NCBI RefSeq assembly: GCF_010500245.1
Contig: NZ_JAAGOX010000008.1
Location: 33,633 to 97,632, forward strand
Reading direction: 5' to 3'
DNA: 64,000 nt
From: Ruegeria sp. PrR005
GTDB lineage: Bacteria; Pseudomonadota; Alphaproteobacteria; Rhodobacterales; Rhodobacteraceae
Of the stretch, positions 17,558 through 26,694 are shown piece after piece. The position numbers and the translations under genes are program-made. A model generated the notes under the pieces. The model worked only from the letters and a program-made list of their open reading frames with translations. It was not told the DNA's origin and did no database searches. The first letter of the stretch is position 1. Each line of letters starts with the position of its first letter.

Positions 17558-18604
17558 ATGAAAGACCTTAGCCCGCAGCATTTGTTGGACACCGTGACCA
17601 GACACGCCCCCGCCCAATCCGTACCCGTGTACCCCGCCCGCGCCTTCAAGGTAACGAATGGCGCCAACCTGGGGGACGGGATCGCGCCGATGGACGAGCT
17701 GATGCTGGACGATATCTATGGCCTGAGCCCCGATGCGCAGCCCTGCCGCCTGGGGCTGGAGGTGCTGGCGGACGGCACGTTCAATGTCGCCGGAGACACG
17801 GATTGCGGGCGACCGGGGCACGCACTGCACCTGGATTGCGCGCTGAGCCTGATGAGCCCGGACGGCATGACCACCGATGCCATCGTACTGGTCGAGGTCG
17901 ATACCGACGGCAATATCGCCGATATCTACCTGCTGCCGCTGGCGCCGCTGGCGGCCAAGACCGATTATACGCTGGTGGGGATGGATGGCGACAACGCGCG
18001 GCAGAAATTCGCTCAGGTGACCTGTGTCTCGTTCACGCGCGGCACCCATATCACGTTGGCCTCTGGCGCGCAGATGCCCATCGAAGAATTGAAGGTGGGT
18101 GACCGGGTACTGACCCGAGACGACGGGGTGCAGCAGGTGCGCTGGATCGGTCAGAGCACGGTGCGCGCGGTGGGTGATTTCGCCCCTATCGTGATCCGGG
18201 CCGGGACGCTCAACAACGAGAACGACCTGGTGGTCAGCCCCGATCACCGGCTGTTTGTCTATCAGCGCCGTGACGAGATCGGCGCGGGCCAGCCGGAACT
18301 GCTGGTCAAGGCGCGGCATCTGGTCAACGGCGATACGGTGTTCGTGCAGGAAGGCGGATTCGTCGATTATTTCCAGCTGCTGTTCGACCGCCATCACATC
18401 ATCTATGCCGAGGGGATCGCCGCCGAGTCCATGCTGCTCGACCCGCGGACCCGGCCCGCCCTGCCCGAGGAGCTTCTGGAAGAGGTGCTACCGCTCCTTG
18501 ACCAGCACGGGCGCGGCGACGGGCACGGGGTGGACGTGTCCAAGCGGCTGTTGGACCGGCCCGACGCCATTGCGCTGCTGAAGAAAGCCTCGACCAACCG
18601 CTAG
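17558..18604 (+). CDS. Hint-domain protein
   Basis: This is a 348-residue protein. An N-terminal region of ~165 residues is followed by a Hint (hedgehog/intein) fold: SFTRGTHITLASGAQMPIEE, then LKVGDRVLTRDDGVQQVRWI, VVSPDHRLFVYQ, LLVKARHLVNGDTV and FDRHHIIYAEG. The position that is Cys in most Hint nucleophiles is Ser here, though a Cys occurs two residues earlier (TCVSFTRGT). Such proteins are abundant in roseobacters and may undergo self-processing; their role is unknown. The ATG at 17558 was chosen over an upstream TTG; neither has a strong ribosome site. Confidence 0.88.
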   Translation: MKDLSPQHLLDTVTRHAPAQSVPVYPARAFKVTNGANLGDGIAPMDELMLDDIYGLSPDAQPCRLGLEVLADGTFNVAGDTDCGRPGHALHLDCALSLMSPDGMTTDAIVLVEVDTDGNIADIYLLPLAPLAAKTDYTLVGMDGDNARQKFAQVTCVSFTRGTHITLASGAQMPIEELKVGDRVLTRDDGVQQVRWIGQSTVRAVGDFAPIVIRAGTLNNENDLVVSPDHRLFVYQRRDEIGAGQPELLVKARHLVNGDTVFVQEGGFVDYFQLLFDRHHIIYAEGIAAESMLLDPRTRPALPEELLEEVLPLLDQHGRGDGHGVDVSKRLLDRPDAIALLKKASTNR

Positions 18605-18670
18605 AGCGCCCAACCCAAAACCTAAGCGCCTCAGGGTTTGAGCTGGATGCTCCAAGCCGGTGGCAGTGGC

Positions 18671-19453
18671 TCAGTTGCACTGCTCGTAGGTGTAGTCGCC
18701 GAATTCCAGCCAGTTGCGGCCGTTCTGCTCGAACACCAGGAATTCGGAACGATCCTCGCCCAGGAGCGCGACGACAAAGCCAGCCGGGGGCTGGGCGTTG
18801 CCGAAATAGCTGTAGGCGGTCATCGCGCGTAGGGTATCGCCGTTGACGGTGACGATCGCGTCCCACTGGCCATCGGGTTGCGACAGCAGCCCGTATTCGA
18901 TGACCCGCTGGACCGCGCCGCCACCGCAATAGACCACGCCTTCGGGCGCTTCGGGCGTGCTGGCGGCGGCGCTCTGCGCAGAGCCGCCGCAGCTGGCGCG
19001 CAGCGACTTGACCGCACGCCCCGAGCCCTTGAGATCAAAGATGCCATAGGTCACATCCTGGTCGATCATCGACATGTTCAGCGCGGCGTTCTGTGCGACC
19101 TGGTCGAGGATGAAGTTGTAATCGGACATGTCGTTCAGGCGGATCTCGACCGGGTAATTGTCCACCAACTCGATCATCGCATTGGCGTCGCCCAGTTGGA
19201 ACGCCGCCGCCTCTGTCTGGCCATCGGACATGAACCGCAGCGACAGGCCGCGTTTGGACAGGATGTCCTGGCTGTCCTCGTAACCGGCAGGCGCAAAGCG
19301 GATACGGTCGCATTGCAGTTCCAGCGTGGCATTGTTGGTCTGGATAAAGGCGTTCGGAACCGGTCCGGAACTGAAGGACCACTCGGCCGAGGCCGGAGCG
19401 GCATTGAACAGGGCCGCAGAGCCGAGGGCGGCCAGAACAAGCAGATGGCGCAT
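18671..19453 (-). CDS. Exported protein of unknown function
   Basis: The ATG at 19453 has a GGGAGAAAA site and starts a clear signal peptide, MRHLLVLAALGSAALFNAAP with cleavage near ASAEW. The mature part (~235 residues) reads WSFSSGPVPNAFIQTNNATL then shows no motif that I know. Three cysteines are spread along the chain (QCDRI, ASCGG, YCGGG, with a fourth at YEQCN), suggesting disulphides in the periplasm. It is divergent from the cytochrome c' gene, with 195 bp between them that should hold both promoters. Confidence 0.8.
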   Translation of the reverse strand: MRHLLVLAALGSAALFNAAPASAEWSFSSGPVPNAFIQTNNATLELQCDRIRFAPAGYEDSQDILSKRGLSLRFMSDGQTEAAAFQLGDANAMIELVDNYPVEIRLNDMSDYNFILDQVAQNAALNMSMIDQDVTYGIFDLKGSGRAVKSLRASCGGSAQSAAASTPEAPEGVVYCGGGAVQRVIEYGLLSQPDGQWDAIVTVNGDTLRAMTAYSYFGNAQPPAGFVVALLGEDRSEFLVFEQNGRNWLEFGDYTYEQCN

Positions 19454-19648
19454 ATGTTTTCTCCCGTTTGACGATTCCGATGGTAGGACAGCGCGCGGCA
19501 TCGGACAGCCTGCCCTTTCGTATAGCGACCCGTTCGGATTTTCGCGCCAATCGTTCATTTCCAGCGAGCAATGCAACGGCAAAGGTTGAGAGACCGGTCC
19601 CCGGGCGCTAGGTCTCTGCTGGTCGACAGATTTGGCAGAGGAGATGAG

Positions 19649-20095
19649 ATGCGCCCGATTTTCGTGACAGCGATCACCGCGACCCTACTGGCCGCAGGCG
19701 CCGCGCTGGCCCATAGCGGCGTGAGTAACCCGGCGGTCAAGGCGCGGATGCATGCGATGATGCAGATCGCGGACAATACCAAGATCCTGGGCGCCATGGC
19801 AAAGGGCGAGGCCGTTTTCGATGCCGACGAGGCCCGGGCCGCCGCCGCCGCCATTGCCGCCCATGCAGCCAGCGTGCCGACCCTGTTCATGGCCGAAGAG
19901 CACGACCCGAAATCCGAGGCATTGCCGGTGATCTGGCAGGAGTTCGATACCTTCGGACAGAGGTCCGAGGCGTTGACGCTGGCCGCCGCCGAGGCGGCCG
20001 CGTCGATCGAGACCGAGGCCGATCTGAAACCGGCCCTGGCCCGGATCGGCAGCACCTGCAAATCCTGTCATCAGGATTTCCGCAAACCGCAGTAA
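19649..20095 (+). CDS. Cytochrome c' (class II c-type cytochrome)
   Basis: This 148-residue exported protein has a signal peptide (MRPIFVTAITATLLAAGAAL). Its single heme site CKSCH is close to the C-terminus, in GSTCKSCHQDFRKPQ. That placement and the four-helix length identify the cytochrome c' family, which bind NO and O2-type ligands in the periplasm. The helices include RMHAMMQIADNTKILGAMAK. The ATG at 19649 follows GGAGATGAG. It is divergent from an exported protein of unknown function. Confidence 0.92.
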   Translation: MRPIFVTAITATLLAAGAALAHSGVSNPAVKARMHAMMQIADNTKILGAMAKGEAVFDADEARAAAAAIAAHAASVPTLFMAEEHDPKSEALPVIWQEFDTFGQRSEALTLAAAEAAASIETEADLKPALARIGSTCKSCHQDFRKPQ

Positions 20096-20140
20096 ACGCG
20101 CATTCTTGCAAGGGCGGCGCAACCTGATATACGCGCCTGC

Positions 20141-21748
20141 ATGTTGGATATCGCCGTAAACCGCCCCGCATTGCCGCCCGAGATCGCGCGGCGCCGCACC
20201 TTTGCCATCATCTCGCATCCCGATGCGGGAAAGACCACGCTGACCGAAAAGTTCCTGCTGTTCGGCGGCGCGATCCAGATGGCCGGACAAGTGCGCGCCA
20301 AGGGCGAGGCGCGGCGCACACGGTCGGACTTCATGCAGATGGAAAAGGATCGGGGCATCTCGGTCTCGGCCTCGGCAATGTCGTTCGATTACAAGAACTT
20401 CCGGTTCAATCTTGTCGATACGCCCGGCCACTCGGACTTCTCCGAGGACACCTATCGCACCCTGACAGCTGTTGATGCGGCGGTGATGGTGATCGACGGC
20501 GCCAAGGGCGTTGAAAGCCAGACGCAGAAACTGTTCGAGGTCTGCCGGTTGCGCGACCTGCCGATCCTGACCTTCTGCAACAAGATGGACCGCGAGAGCC
20601 GCGACACGTTCGAGATCATCGACGAGATCCAGGAGATGCTGGCCATCGACGTGACACCCGCCAGCTGGCCCATCGGCCAGGGCCGCGATTTCATCGGCTG
20701 TTACGATATCCTGCGCGACCGGCTGGAGCTGATGGACCGCGCCGACCGCAACAAGGTCGCCGAAAGCATTGAAATCAATGGGCTTGACGACCCCAAGCTG
20801 GCCCAGCACGTGCCCGCGCATCTGCTGGAGCAGTTGCATGAAGAGCTGGAGATGGCGCGCGAGCTCTTGCCCAAGCTCGACCCGCAAGCCGTGCTCGAAG
20901 GGCATATGACGCCGATCTGGTTTGGCTCGGCCATCAACTCCTTCGGGGTCAAGGAACTGATGGAGGGGATCGGGAAATACGGCCCCGAGCCGCAGGTGCA
21001 GAGCGCGGAACCGAGGAAGATTTCCCCTGACGAAACAAAGGTTTCCGGCTTTGTCTTCAAGGTTCAGGCCAACATGGACCCCAAGCATCGCGACCGGGTC
21101 GCCTTTGTCCGGCTGGCCTCGGGTCATTTCCAGCGCGGCATGAAGCTGACCCATGTGCGGTCGAAGAAACCGATGGCGATCTCGAACCCGGTGCTGTTCC
21201 TTGCCTCGGACCGGGAACTGGCCGAAGAGGCCTGGGCCGGGGACATCATCGGCATCCCGAACCACGGCCAGTTACGGATCGGCGACACGCTCACCGAGGG
21301 CGAGGCACTGCGGGTGACCGGTATCCCCTCTTTCGCGCCGGAACTGTTGCAGGGCGTGCGCGCGGGCGATCCGATGAAGGCCAAGCATCTGGAAAAGGCG
21401 CTGATGCAGTTTGCCGAGGAAGGCGCCGCCAAGGTGTTCAAGCCGATGATCGGCTCAGGCTTTATCGTCGGTGTCGTGGGCGCACTGCAATTCGAAGTGC
21501 TGGCCAGCCGGATCGAGCTGGAATACGGGCTGCCGGTGCGGTTCGACGGCTCGCAATTCACCTCGGCCCGCTGGGTGTCGGGCGACAAGGTGGCGATGGA
21601 CAAGTTCGTGAACGCCAACAAGCAGCACATCGCGCATGACCATGACGGCGACGTTGTCTATCTGACGCGGCTGCAATGGGACATCGACCGGGTGATCCGC
21701 GATTACCCCGAGCTTAAGCTGACCGCGACCAAAGAGATGATGACCTGA
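20141..21748 (+). CDS. prfC: Peptide chain release factor 3
   Basis: This 535-residue translational GTPase helps recycle class I release factors after termination. The G motifs are intact: ISHPDAGKTTLTEKFLL (G1), DRGISVSASAMSFDY (G2 region), VDTPGHSDFSEDTYRTL (G3) and FCNKMDRES (G4). The RF3-specific segment GWAGDIIGIPNHG-like text appears as EAWAGDIIGIPNHGQLRIGD. Length matches the family. A glycosyltransferase gene follows after 52 bp on the same strand. Confidence 0.97.
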   Translation: MLDIAVNRPALPPEIARRRTFAIISHPDAGKTTLTEKFLLFGGAIQMAGQVRAKGEARRTRSDFMQMEKDRGISVSASAMSFDYKNFRFNLVDTPGHSDFSEDTYRTLTAVDAAVMVIDGAKGVESQTQKLFEVCRLRDLPILTFCNKMDRESRDTFEIIDEIQEMLAIDVTPASWPIGQGRDFIGCYDILRDRLELMDRADRNKVAESIEINGLDDPKLAQHVPAHLLEQLHEELEMARELLPKLDPQAVLEGHMTPIWFGSAINSFGVKELMEGIGKYGPEPQVQSAEPRKISPDETKVSGFVFKVQANMDPKHRDRVAFVRLASGHFQRGMKLTHVRSKKPMAISNPVLFLASDRELAEEAWAGDIIGIPNHGQLRIGDTLTEGEALRVTGIPSFAPELLQGVRAGDPMKAKHLEKALMQFAEEGAAKVFKPMIGSGFIVGVVGALQFEVLASRIELEYGLPVRFDGSQFTSARWVSGDKVAMDKFVNANKQHIAHDHDGDVVYLTRLQWDIDRVIRDYPELKLTATKEMMT

Positions 21749-21800
21749 GCCGCGCCCTGCCCTAGGCTGTGCGCACAGGCAATGGGCAAGGAAATCGGGC

Positions 21801-22736
21801 ATGGGCGACAAGGGCGTGACCTGGGGCGTTGTGGCGACCGTCAAGGCGCCCGAGCGCGATATCCTGCGGTTTGCCGCATGGCATCTGGAACTGGGCGCGC
21901 ACCGGCTCTTTCTCTATCTCGACGACCCGGATCCGGGCGTGTTCAACCGGCTCAAGGCGCATCCGCGCCTCCGGGTCTGGGCCTGCGACGAGGCCTATTG
22001 GACGCGCCGCAAGCTGGCCCGTCCGGCCAAGCACCAGGCGCGCCAGACAATGAACGCGCGCCACGCCTATAACCGCGCCGATGTGGACTGGCTGGCGCAT
22101 GTGGACGTGGACGAGTTCATCTGGCCGGAAACGCCGCTGGCCGGGATCCTGGGCGGGTTCGGGCCGCAGGTTCTGTGCGCCCGGATGCGCCCGATCGAGG
22201 CGCTGGCCGGTGACCCTGCGCTGTACAAGGCGTTCATCCCCGGTGGGCCTGAGCGGGATGAAACGGTACGGCGGCTCTATCCGACCTATGGCGCCTTTGT
22301 CAAAGGCGGGTTCATGAGCCATGTCGCGGGCAAGGTGATCGCGCGCACCGGGCTGGAAAAGGTCGATTTCCGCATCCACAACATCTTTCGCAACAAGGAG
22401 ATGAACCCCGGGCAGGTGGAGCTGGACACTGTCGATCTGTGCCACCGGCACGGTGCCGACTGGGATCACTGGATCGCGGCCTATCGCTATCGTATCGCCA
22501 AGGGGTCGTACCGGCCCGAACTGGCCCCCAATGTCCCGCGCGAGGTGGGCGGGCTGAGCATGCATGAGTTGCTGAGCACCATCGAGGAGGAAAGCGGCGA
22601 GGCCGGGCTGCGCGCCTTTTTCGACGAGATGAACGCGGTGTCGCCCGAGGCGCGCGCGCGGCTGGAGGCGGCAGGGATGCTGAAACGGCGCGCGCTGGAT
22701 CTGGACGCGGCGATGCAGAAACAGTTTCCCTATTAA
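21801..22736 (+). CDS. Family 2/92-like glycosyltransferase
   Basis: This 311-residue protein begins with VTWGVVATVKAPERDILRFA, followed by WHLELGAHRLFLYLDD, which is typical of the glycosyltransferase group that includes GT2/GT92-like enzymes. The metal-binding DxD appears as HVDVDEFIWP. The C-terminal part includes HNIFRNKEMNPGQ and a His-rich LCHRHGADWDHW. Donor and acceptor are unknown; it may act on surface polysaccharides. AAGGAAA precedes the ATG. A hairpin with a 9-bp stem (22742-22766) follows the stop. Confidence 0.82.
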   Translation: MGDKGVTWGVVATVKAPERDILRFAAWHLELGAHRLFLYLDDPDPGVFNRLKAHPRLRVWACDEAYWTRRKLARPAKHQARQTMNARHAYNRADVDWLAHVDVDEFIWPETPLAGILGGFGPQVLCARMRPIEALAGDPALYKAFIPGGPERDETVRRLYPTYGAFVKGGFMSHVAGKVIARTGLEKVDFRIHNIFRNKEMNPGQVELDTVDLCHRHGADWDHWIAAYRYRIAKGSYRPELAPNVPREVGGLSMHELLSTIEEESGEAGLRAFFDEMNAVSPEARARLEAAGMLKRRALDLDAAMQKQFPY

Positions 22737-22741
22737 ATACT

Positions 22742-22766
22742 CACTGTTGCCCGTTTCGCAACAGTG
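22742..22766. terminator. Hairpin after glycosyltransferase gene
   Basis: CACTGTTGC (22742-22750) pairs perfectly with GCAACAGTG (22758-22766) across a 7-base loop, 5 bp after the stop codon. There is no clear T-run, so termination efficiency is uncertain. Confidence 0.5.
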
Positions 22767-22928
22767 CGTGTAAATCTCGGTGCTGCACCTGCAACATTTG
22801 ACGCTGGCCGGGGATTTTGCTATGCCCCGCCCAGCCGTAGCGCGCCCTGACCGGCGCAGCGCCCATGATGGGCCCGGCAGTACGACTGACGCGCGGGCCC
22901 GGTGAGTGTCCGCATATATCGGACACAC

Positions 22929-24371
22929 ATGACAAAATTCTCTGAACTGAACCTGAATCCCAAGGTCCTCAAGGCCGTCGAAGAAGCCGGTTACGAAACC
23001 CCCACCCCGATTCAGGCAGGCGCGATTCCTCCCGCTCTGGAAGGGCGCGACGTGCTGGGCATCGCCCAGACCGGCACCGGCAAGACCGCCAGCTTTACCC
23101 TGCCGATGATCACGCTCTTGGCCCGTGGCCGCGCCCGGGCGCGGATGCCGCGCAGCCTGGTGCTGTGCCCGACGCGGGAACTGGCCGCGCAGGTGGCCGA
23201 GAACTTCGACACCTATACCAAACACCTGAAACTGACCAAGGCGCTGCTCATTGGCGGGGTCAGCTTCAAGGAGCAGGATGCGCTGATCGACCGGGGCGTC
23301 GACGTTCTGATCGCCACGCCGGGCCGGTTGCTCGACCATTTCGAGCGCGGCAAGCTCCTGCTGACCGGCGTGCAGATCATGGTGGTGGACGAGGCCGACC
23401 GGATGCTCGACATGGGGTTCATCCCCGATATCGAGCGCATCTTCAGCCTGACCCCCTTTACCCGCCAGACGCTGTTCTTCTCGGCCACGATGGCGCCCGA
23501 GATCGAGCGGATCACCAATACCTTCCTCAGCGCGCCCGCGCGGATCGAGGTGGCCCGCCAGGCCACCGCGTCGGAGACCATCGAACAGGGTGTGGTGCAG
23601 TTCAAGGGCTCGCGCCGTGACCGCGAGGCCAGCGAGAAACGCGCCGTTCTGCGGGCGCTGATCGACGCCGAGGGCGAGACATGCACCAACGCGATCATCT
23701 TCTGCAACCGCAAGACGGATGTGGATATCGTCGCGAAATCGCTGCAAAAATACGGCTATGACGCGGCGCCGATCCATGGCGATCTGGACCAGAGCCAGCG
23801 CACCCGCACGCTGGACGGCTTCCGCGAAGGCAAACTGCGCCTGCTGGTGGCCTCGGACGTGGCGGCGCGCGGGCTGGATGTGCCCTCGGTCAGCCATGTG
23901 TTCAACTTCGACGTGCCCGGCCACCCCGAGGACTACGTGCACCGGATCGGCCGCACCGGCCGCGCCGGCCGCGACGGCAAGGCGATCACGCTCTGCATCC
24001 CGCGCGACGAAAAGGCGCTGGATGCGATCGAAAAGCTGATCCAGAAAGCCATCCCGCGGCTGGAGAATCCGGTCAACCTCGAAGAACTGCCCGAGCCGAA
24101 ACCACGGCGCGAGGAGCGCAAGGGCAAGTCGGACAAGCCGCGCCGCGAGACCGAGAATCGGGCCGACAAGGCCCCGCGCGAGGACAAGCGCGAAGCCCGT
24201 CCCGAGGAGACCCGGAGCGAACCGCGCGAGGACAAGCGCGAGCGCACACCCCGGACCGACGACAAGCGCGGCCGCGACCGGTCCGAGGATCGCGGCGGCA
24301 AGGTGGTGGGCATGGGCGACCACCTGCCCAGCTTCATTGCGCTCAGCTTCGAGGAACGCCGGGCGGGCTGA
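22929..24371 (+). CDS. DEAD-box ATP-dependent RNA helicase
   Basis: The 480-residue protein has the full motif series: Q motif (PTPIQAGAIPPALEG), Walker A (GIAQTGTGKTASF), PTRELA, TPGRL, DEAD-box (VVDEADRMLDMGF), SAT (FFSATMAP), and the C-terminal motifs IIFCNRKTDV, ASDVAARGLD and YVHRIGRTGRAGR. The last ~90 residues are a charged tail rich in Arg, Glu, Lys and Asp, as in RhlE/DeaD-type helicases involved in ribosome assembly or cold growth. I chose the ATG at 22929; a GTG nine codons upstream is also in frame. The 192-bp leader contains a 16-bp sequence repeated at 62829. Confidence 0.95.
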   Translation: MTKFSELNLNPKVLKAVEEAGYETPTPIQAGAIPPALEGRDVLGIAQTGTGKTASFTLPMITLLARGRARARMPRSLVLCPTRELAAQVAENFDTYTKHLKLTKALLIGGVSFKEQDALIDRGVDVLIATPGRLLDHFERGKLLLTGVQIMVVDEADRMLDMGFIPDIERIFSLTPFTRQTLFFSATMAPEIERITNTFLSAPARIEVARQATASETIEQGVVQFKGSRRDREASEKRAVLRALIDAEGETCTNAIIFCNRKTDVDIVAKSLQKYGYDAAPIHGDLDQSQRTRTLDGFREGKLRLLVASDVAARGLDVPSVSHVFNFDVPGHPEDYVHRIGRTGRAGRDGKAITLCIPRDEKALDAIEKLIQKAIPRLENPVNLEELPEPKPRREERKGKSDKPRRETENRADKAPREDKREARPEETRSEPREDKRERTPRTDDKRGRDRSEDRGGKVVGMGDHLPSFIALSFEERRAG

Positions 24372-24418
24372 GCCCGGCGCACGCGGAGTACAGGCCCCCG
24401 GATCGACGCACGTGCAAT

Positions 24419-24566
24419 CGGGCTTCTTTCTGGTCAGGAAATACTCCGGAGCGCGAGGCAGCGCCTCGCAAAAACCCGCCGCGCGGCACGCGCGGCCCGG
24501 CCCAACGCCGGACGGGGCGCTCGCAAGAGCGCACCAGGCCGGGGGCGGGAGCGCCCCGCGCTCGGG
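24419..24566. repeat. Dispersed GC-rich intergenic element (copy 3)
   Basis: CTTCTTTCTGGTCAGGAAAT and the following ACTCCGGAGCGCGAGG match the second half of the element at 10140. The rest is a string of GC-rich inverted repeats, including GCGCGAGGCAGCGCCTCGC. It fills the gap between the helicase and the convergent EamA transporter gene. Confidence 0.65.
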
Positions 24567-25469
24567 TCAGATCGCCAGCACCAATGCCAGGATCGAGAGG
24601 CCCAAGAGCCCGATGCCCGCGATCTCGCGCCCGGTGATCTTTTCCCGGAAAAACAGGGTCGAGGCCATCAGGCTGAAGATCAGCTCCACCTGCCCCAGCG
24701 CCTTGACATAGGCCGCGTTCTGAAGCGTGAAGGCGAGAAACCAGCAGAACGATCCGCCAAGGCTGGTCAGCCCGATAAAGGCACCTGTATTCCGCGTGGC
24801 CCAGACCGCGGCCAGCTGCGCCCGGTCGCGCCACCAGAGCCAGAGCGCCATCGACACCAGCTGGAACGACACCACGGCGGCCAGCGTCACCAGTGCCCGG
24901 AACCAGGGCGTCAGATCGCCCAGCTCCAGCGAGGCGGCCCGGTAGCTGACCGCCGAAAAGGCAAAGAGCACGCCCGAGCCCAGCCCCAGTTGCGAAGCGC
25001 GGTTGGTCAGGTGGCGCCACCAGGCGCCAGATCCTCCGGGTGTTTTCGACAACAGCAGCACCGCCGCCAGCCCCAGCAGGATCGCGCCCAGCGCGCCGAT
25101 GGACACGCCCTCGCCCAAAATGACAAAGCCGACGATCGCGGTCTGGATCACCTCGGTCTTCTTGAAGGTGATGCCGACGGCAAAGTTGCGCTGTTTGAAC
25201 AGCGCCACCACGCAGATGGTGGCAAGGATCTGGGCGGTGCCACCGATGGCCACGAACAGCCAGAACCGTGGTCCCAGCTCTGGCAGGTCATAGCCGCCTG
25301 CGGTGGTGGCAATCAGCAGCCCCGCCAGCGCCAGCGGCGCGGAATAGAGGAAGCGGGCAAAGGTGGCGCCCGAGGCCGACAGTTTCACCGTCGCCAGCGA
25401 TTTTTGCAGCATGAACCGCACGGTCTGAAACAGCGCAGCGGCGAGGGTGACGGGGATCCAGAGGCTCAT
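24567..25469 (-). CDS. EamA/DMT family transporter
   Basis: This 300-residue protein has about ten hydrophobic helices in two EamA halves. Typical segments are FARFLYSAPLALAGLLIATT, FVAIGGTAQILATICVVALF and, in the second half, FIGLTSLGGSFCWFLAFTLQ and MASTLFFREKITGREIAGIG. The family exports or imports small metabolites across the inner membrane; the substrate cannot be told. It is 20 bp downstream of the desaturase gene on the same strand and may be co-transcribed with it. Confidence 0.9.
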   Translation of the reverse strand: MSLWIPVTLAAALFQTVRFMLQKSLATVKLSASGATFARFLYSAPLALAGLLIATTAGGYDLPELGPRFWLFVAIGGTAQILATICVVALFKQRNFAVGITFKKTEVIQTAIVGFVILGEGVSIGALGAILLGLAAVLLLSKTPGGSGAWWRHLTNRASQLGLGSGVLFAFSAVSYRAASLELGDLTPWFRALVTLAAVVSFQLVSMALWLWWRDRAQLAAVWATRNTGAFIGLTSLGGSFCWFLAFTLQNAAYVKALGQVELIFSLMASTLFFREKITGREIAGIGLLGLSILALVLAI

Positions 25470-25489
25470 GCGCCTCTTGTGGCCTCAAA

Positions 25490-26392
25490 TCAGGGCTTTG
25501 GCCAGAGCGGATGCGGCACCGGATCCTTGGCGCGCCAGAAATAGCGGCGGAACACCTCGGCATAAGAGGCGTAGCTGTAGCCCTCGTTGCAGTTGAGATA
25601 CCGCTCCTTGCCGGCCCTGTAGAGCGCGGGCAGCGCATACCAGGGCGCGCCCGGGTTCATGTGATGGACCACGTGATAGTTATTGTTTAGGAACAGAAAG
25701 GCGAGCGGCCCCCTGTCCTCGATCACCACGGTGCGGGCGCGTGATTTTTCATGCGCGCGATGCTCCAGAAAAGTGCGGATCTTGAGCAGGCCCAGACCGA
25801 TATAGGCCGAGAGTGCAAAGGCCCAGATGGGCATGGGCGACAGCGACACGACCCAGAGCACCACCGCCAAGCCAGGCAGGTGCAGCGCCCAGGCGAGAAG
25901 GATCGCGCGGTCGCCGCGTAGCGCGCCGCGCGCCTCGTCACGCAGGAAACAGGCGGTTCCGATCAGCGGACCCAGCACCATGCGCCCCGCCAGCGTGTTG
26001 TTGAGCGCATAGAGGCGCCGCTGCCAGCCCGGCAGGCGGCCCCAGATGGCGGGGTCGAGATAGTTGCTCTCGGGGTCGTCATAGGGGTCGGTCAGGTTGG
26101 CATCTTGGTGATGGGCCAGATGCAGGTCGCGGAACCGGTTATAGGGGATGCAGAGCGTCAGCGGCAGCGCCATCAGCGCCTCGTTCAGCCAGCGATAGCG
26201 GAACGGGTGGCCATGCAGCGCCTCATGCGTCAGCGAGGAATGCAGCGCCGCGACCAGCCCCATCGCAGGAATGGCGAGCCAGAGCGACAGCCCGGCCAGC
26301 CCGAAAATCACCAGCAGCCAAGCCGCATAGCAGGCGAGGATCAGCGCGAAAGTGCCCCATTCGGCGCGCTCGGGCAGGCGCGGCTCAGACAT
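25490..26392 (-). CDS. Membrane fatty-acid desaturase family protein
   Basis: This 300-residue membrane protein shows the three His boxes of the integral-membrane di-iron desaturase/hydroxylase family: LTHEALHGHPF, LHLAHHQDANLTDPYDDPES, and NNNYHVVHHMNPGAPWY. It should desaturate or hydroxylate a lipid or carotenoid-type substrate at the membrane. The start at 26392 was chosen because it overlaps the DUF2061 stop by 8 bp, implying coupling. It belongs to a two- or three-gene unit divergent from an XRE-type regulator with a palindromic operator-like site between. Confidence 0.9.
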   Translation of the reverse strand: MSEPRLPERAEWGTFALILACYAAWLLVIFGLAGLSLWLAIPAMGLVAALHSSLTHEALHGHPFRYRWLNEALMALPLTLCIPYNRFRDLHLAHHQDANLTDPYDDPESNYLDPAIWGRLPGWQRRLYALNNTLAGRMVLGPLIGTACFLRDEARGALRGDRAILLAWALHLPGLAVVLWVVSLSPMPIWAFALSAYIGLGLLKIRTFLEHRAHEKSRARTVVIEDRGPLAFLFLNNNYHVVHHMNPGAPWYALPALYRAGKERYLNCNEGYSYASYAEVFRRYFWRAKDPVPHPLWPKP

Positions 26393-26588
26393 GGCGGCCC
26401 CAGCGGATGCCGGCCCAGACACGTTCGTAGACCAGGTAGAGGGTAAAACCCAACGCCGTGTTCACCAGTGCCAGCGTGCCGCCGATGGCGGCAGATCCTG
26501 TCGCCGCAAGGCCCACCAGGGTCATCGTGACAAGGCCCAAAAGGTTCCAGATCAACGCCTTCAGGACCGATCTTCGCCGCGTTTCCAT
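26385..26588 (-). CDS. DUF2061 family small membrane protein
   Basis: This 67-residue protein has two hydrophobic segments (LIWNLLGLVTMTLVGLAATG and GGTLALVNTALGFTLYLVY) and ends ERVWAGIRWGRHV. The arrangement and the ERVWxxIxWG tail are typical of DUF2061. Its function is unknown. It precedes and overlaps the desaturase gene. A GGAGATGGA ribosome site is visible just before the ATG. Confidence 0.85.
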   Translation of the reverse strand: METRRRSVLKALIWNLLGLVTMTLVGLAATGSAAIGGTLALVNTALGFTLYLVYERVWAGIRWGRHV

Positions 26589-26677
26589 TCCATCTCCTGC
26601 CTGTAGTTTTCACAAAACTGTTACTGCCTTGTGAGGCGTGCGGGAATTCGGAAAATGATTAACAAAATTCAGCAACT

Positions 26678-26691
26678 GTGATAATTATCAC
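26678..26691. promoter_or_regulatory. Perfect 14-bp palindrome, probable operator of the XRE regulator
   Basis: GTGATAATTATCAC is a perfect palindrome in an AT-rich patch between the divergent DUF2061/desaturase genes and the XRE regulator gene. It ends 3 bp before the first possible start codon (26695) and 15 bp before the second (26707). This placement fits autoregulation and control of the desaturase operon. Function is inferred from position only. Confidence 0.6.
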
Positions 26692-26694
26692 CGC

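Noticed and set aside
19685..21265. 526-codon open frame on the minus strand
   Set aside because: It is antisense to cytochrome c' and prfC and has no domain pattern.
22771..22800. Short upstream ORF with Cys-Cys-Thr-Cys-Asn codons in the helicase leader
   Set aside because: No start codon with ribosome site opens this frame, so the repeat of these bases at 62829 is better read as a DNA motif.
21762..24323. 853-codon open frame on the minus strand
   Set aside because: It runs antisense through the well-supported glycosyltransferase and DEAD-box helicase genes. The translation is rich in His, Arg, Ala and Gly with no domain pattern. It is a high-G+C shadow frame.
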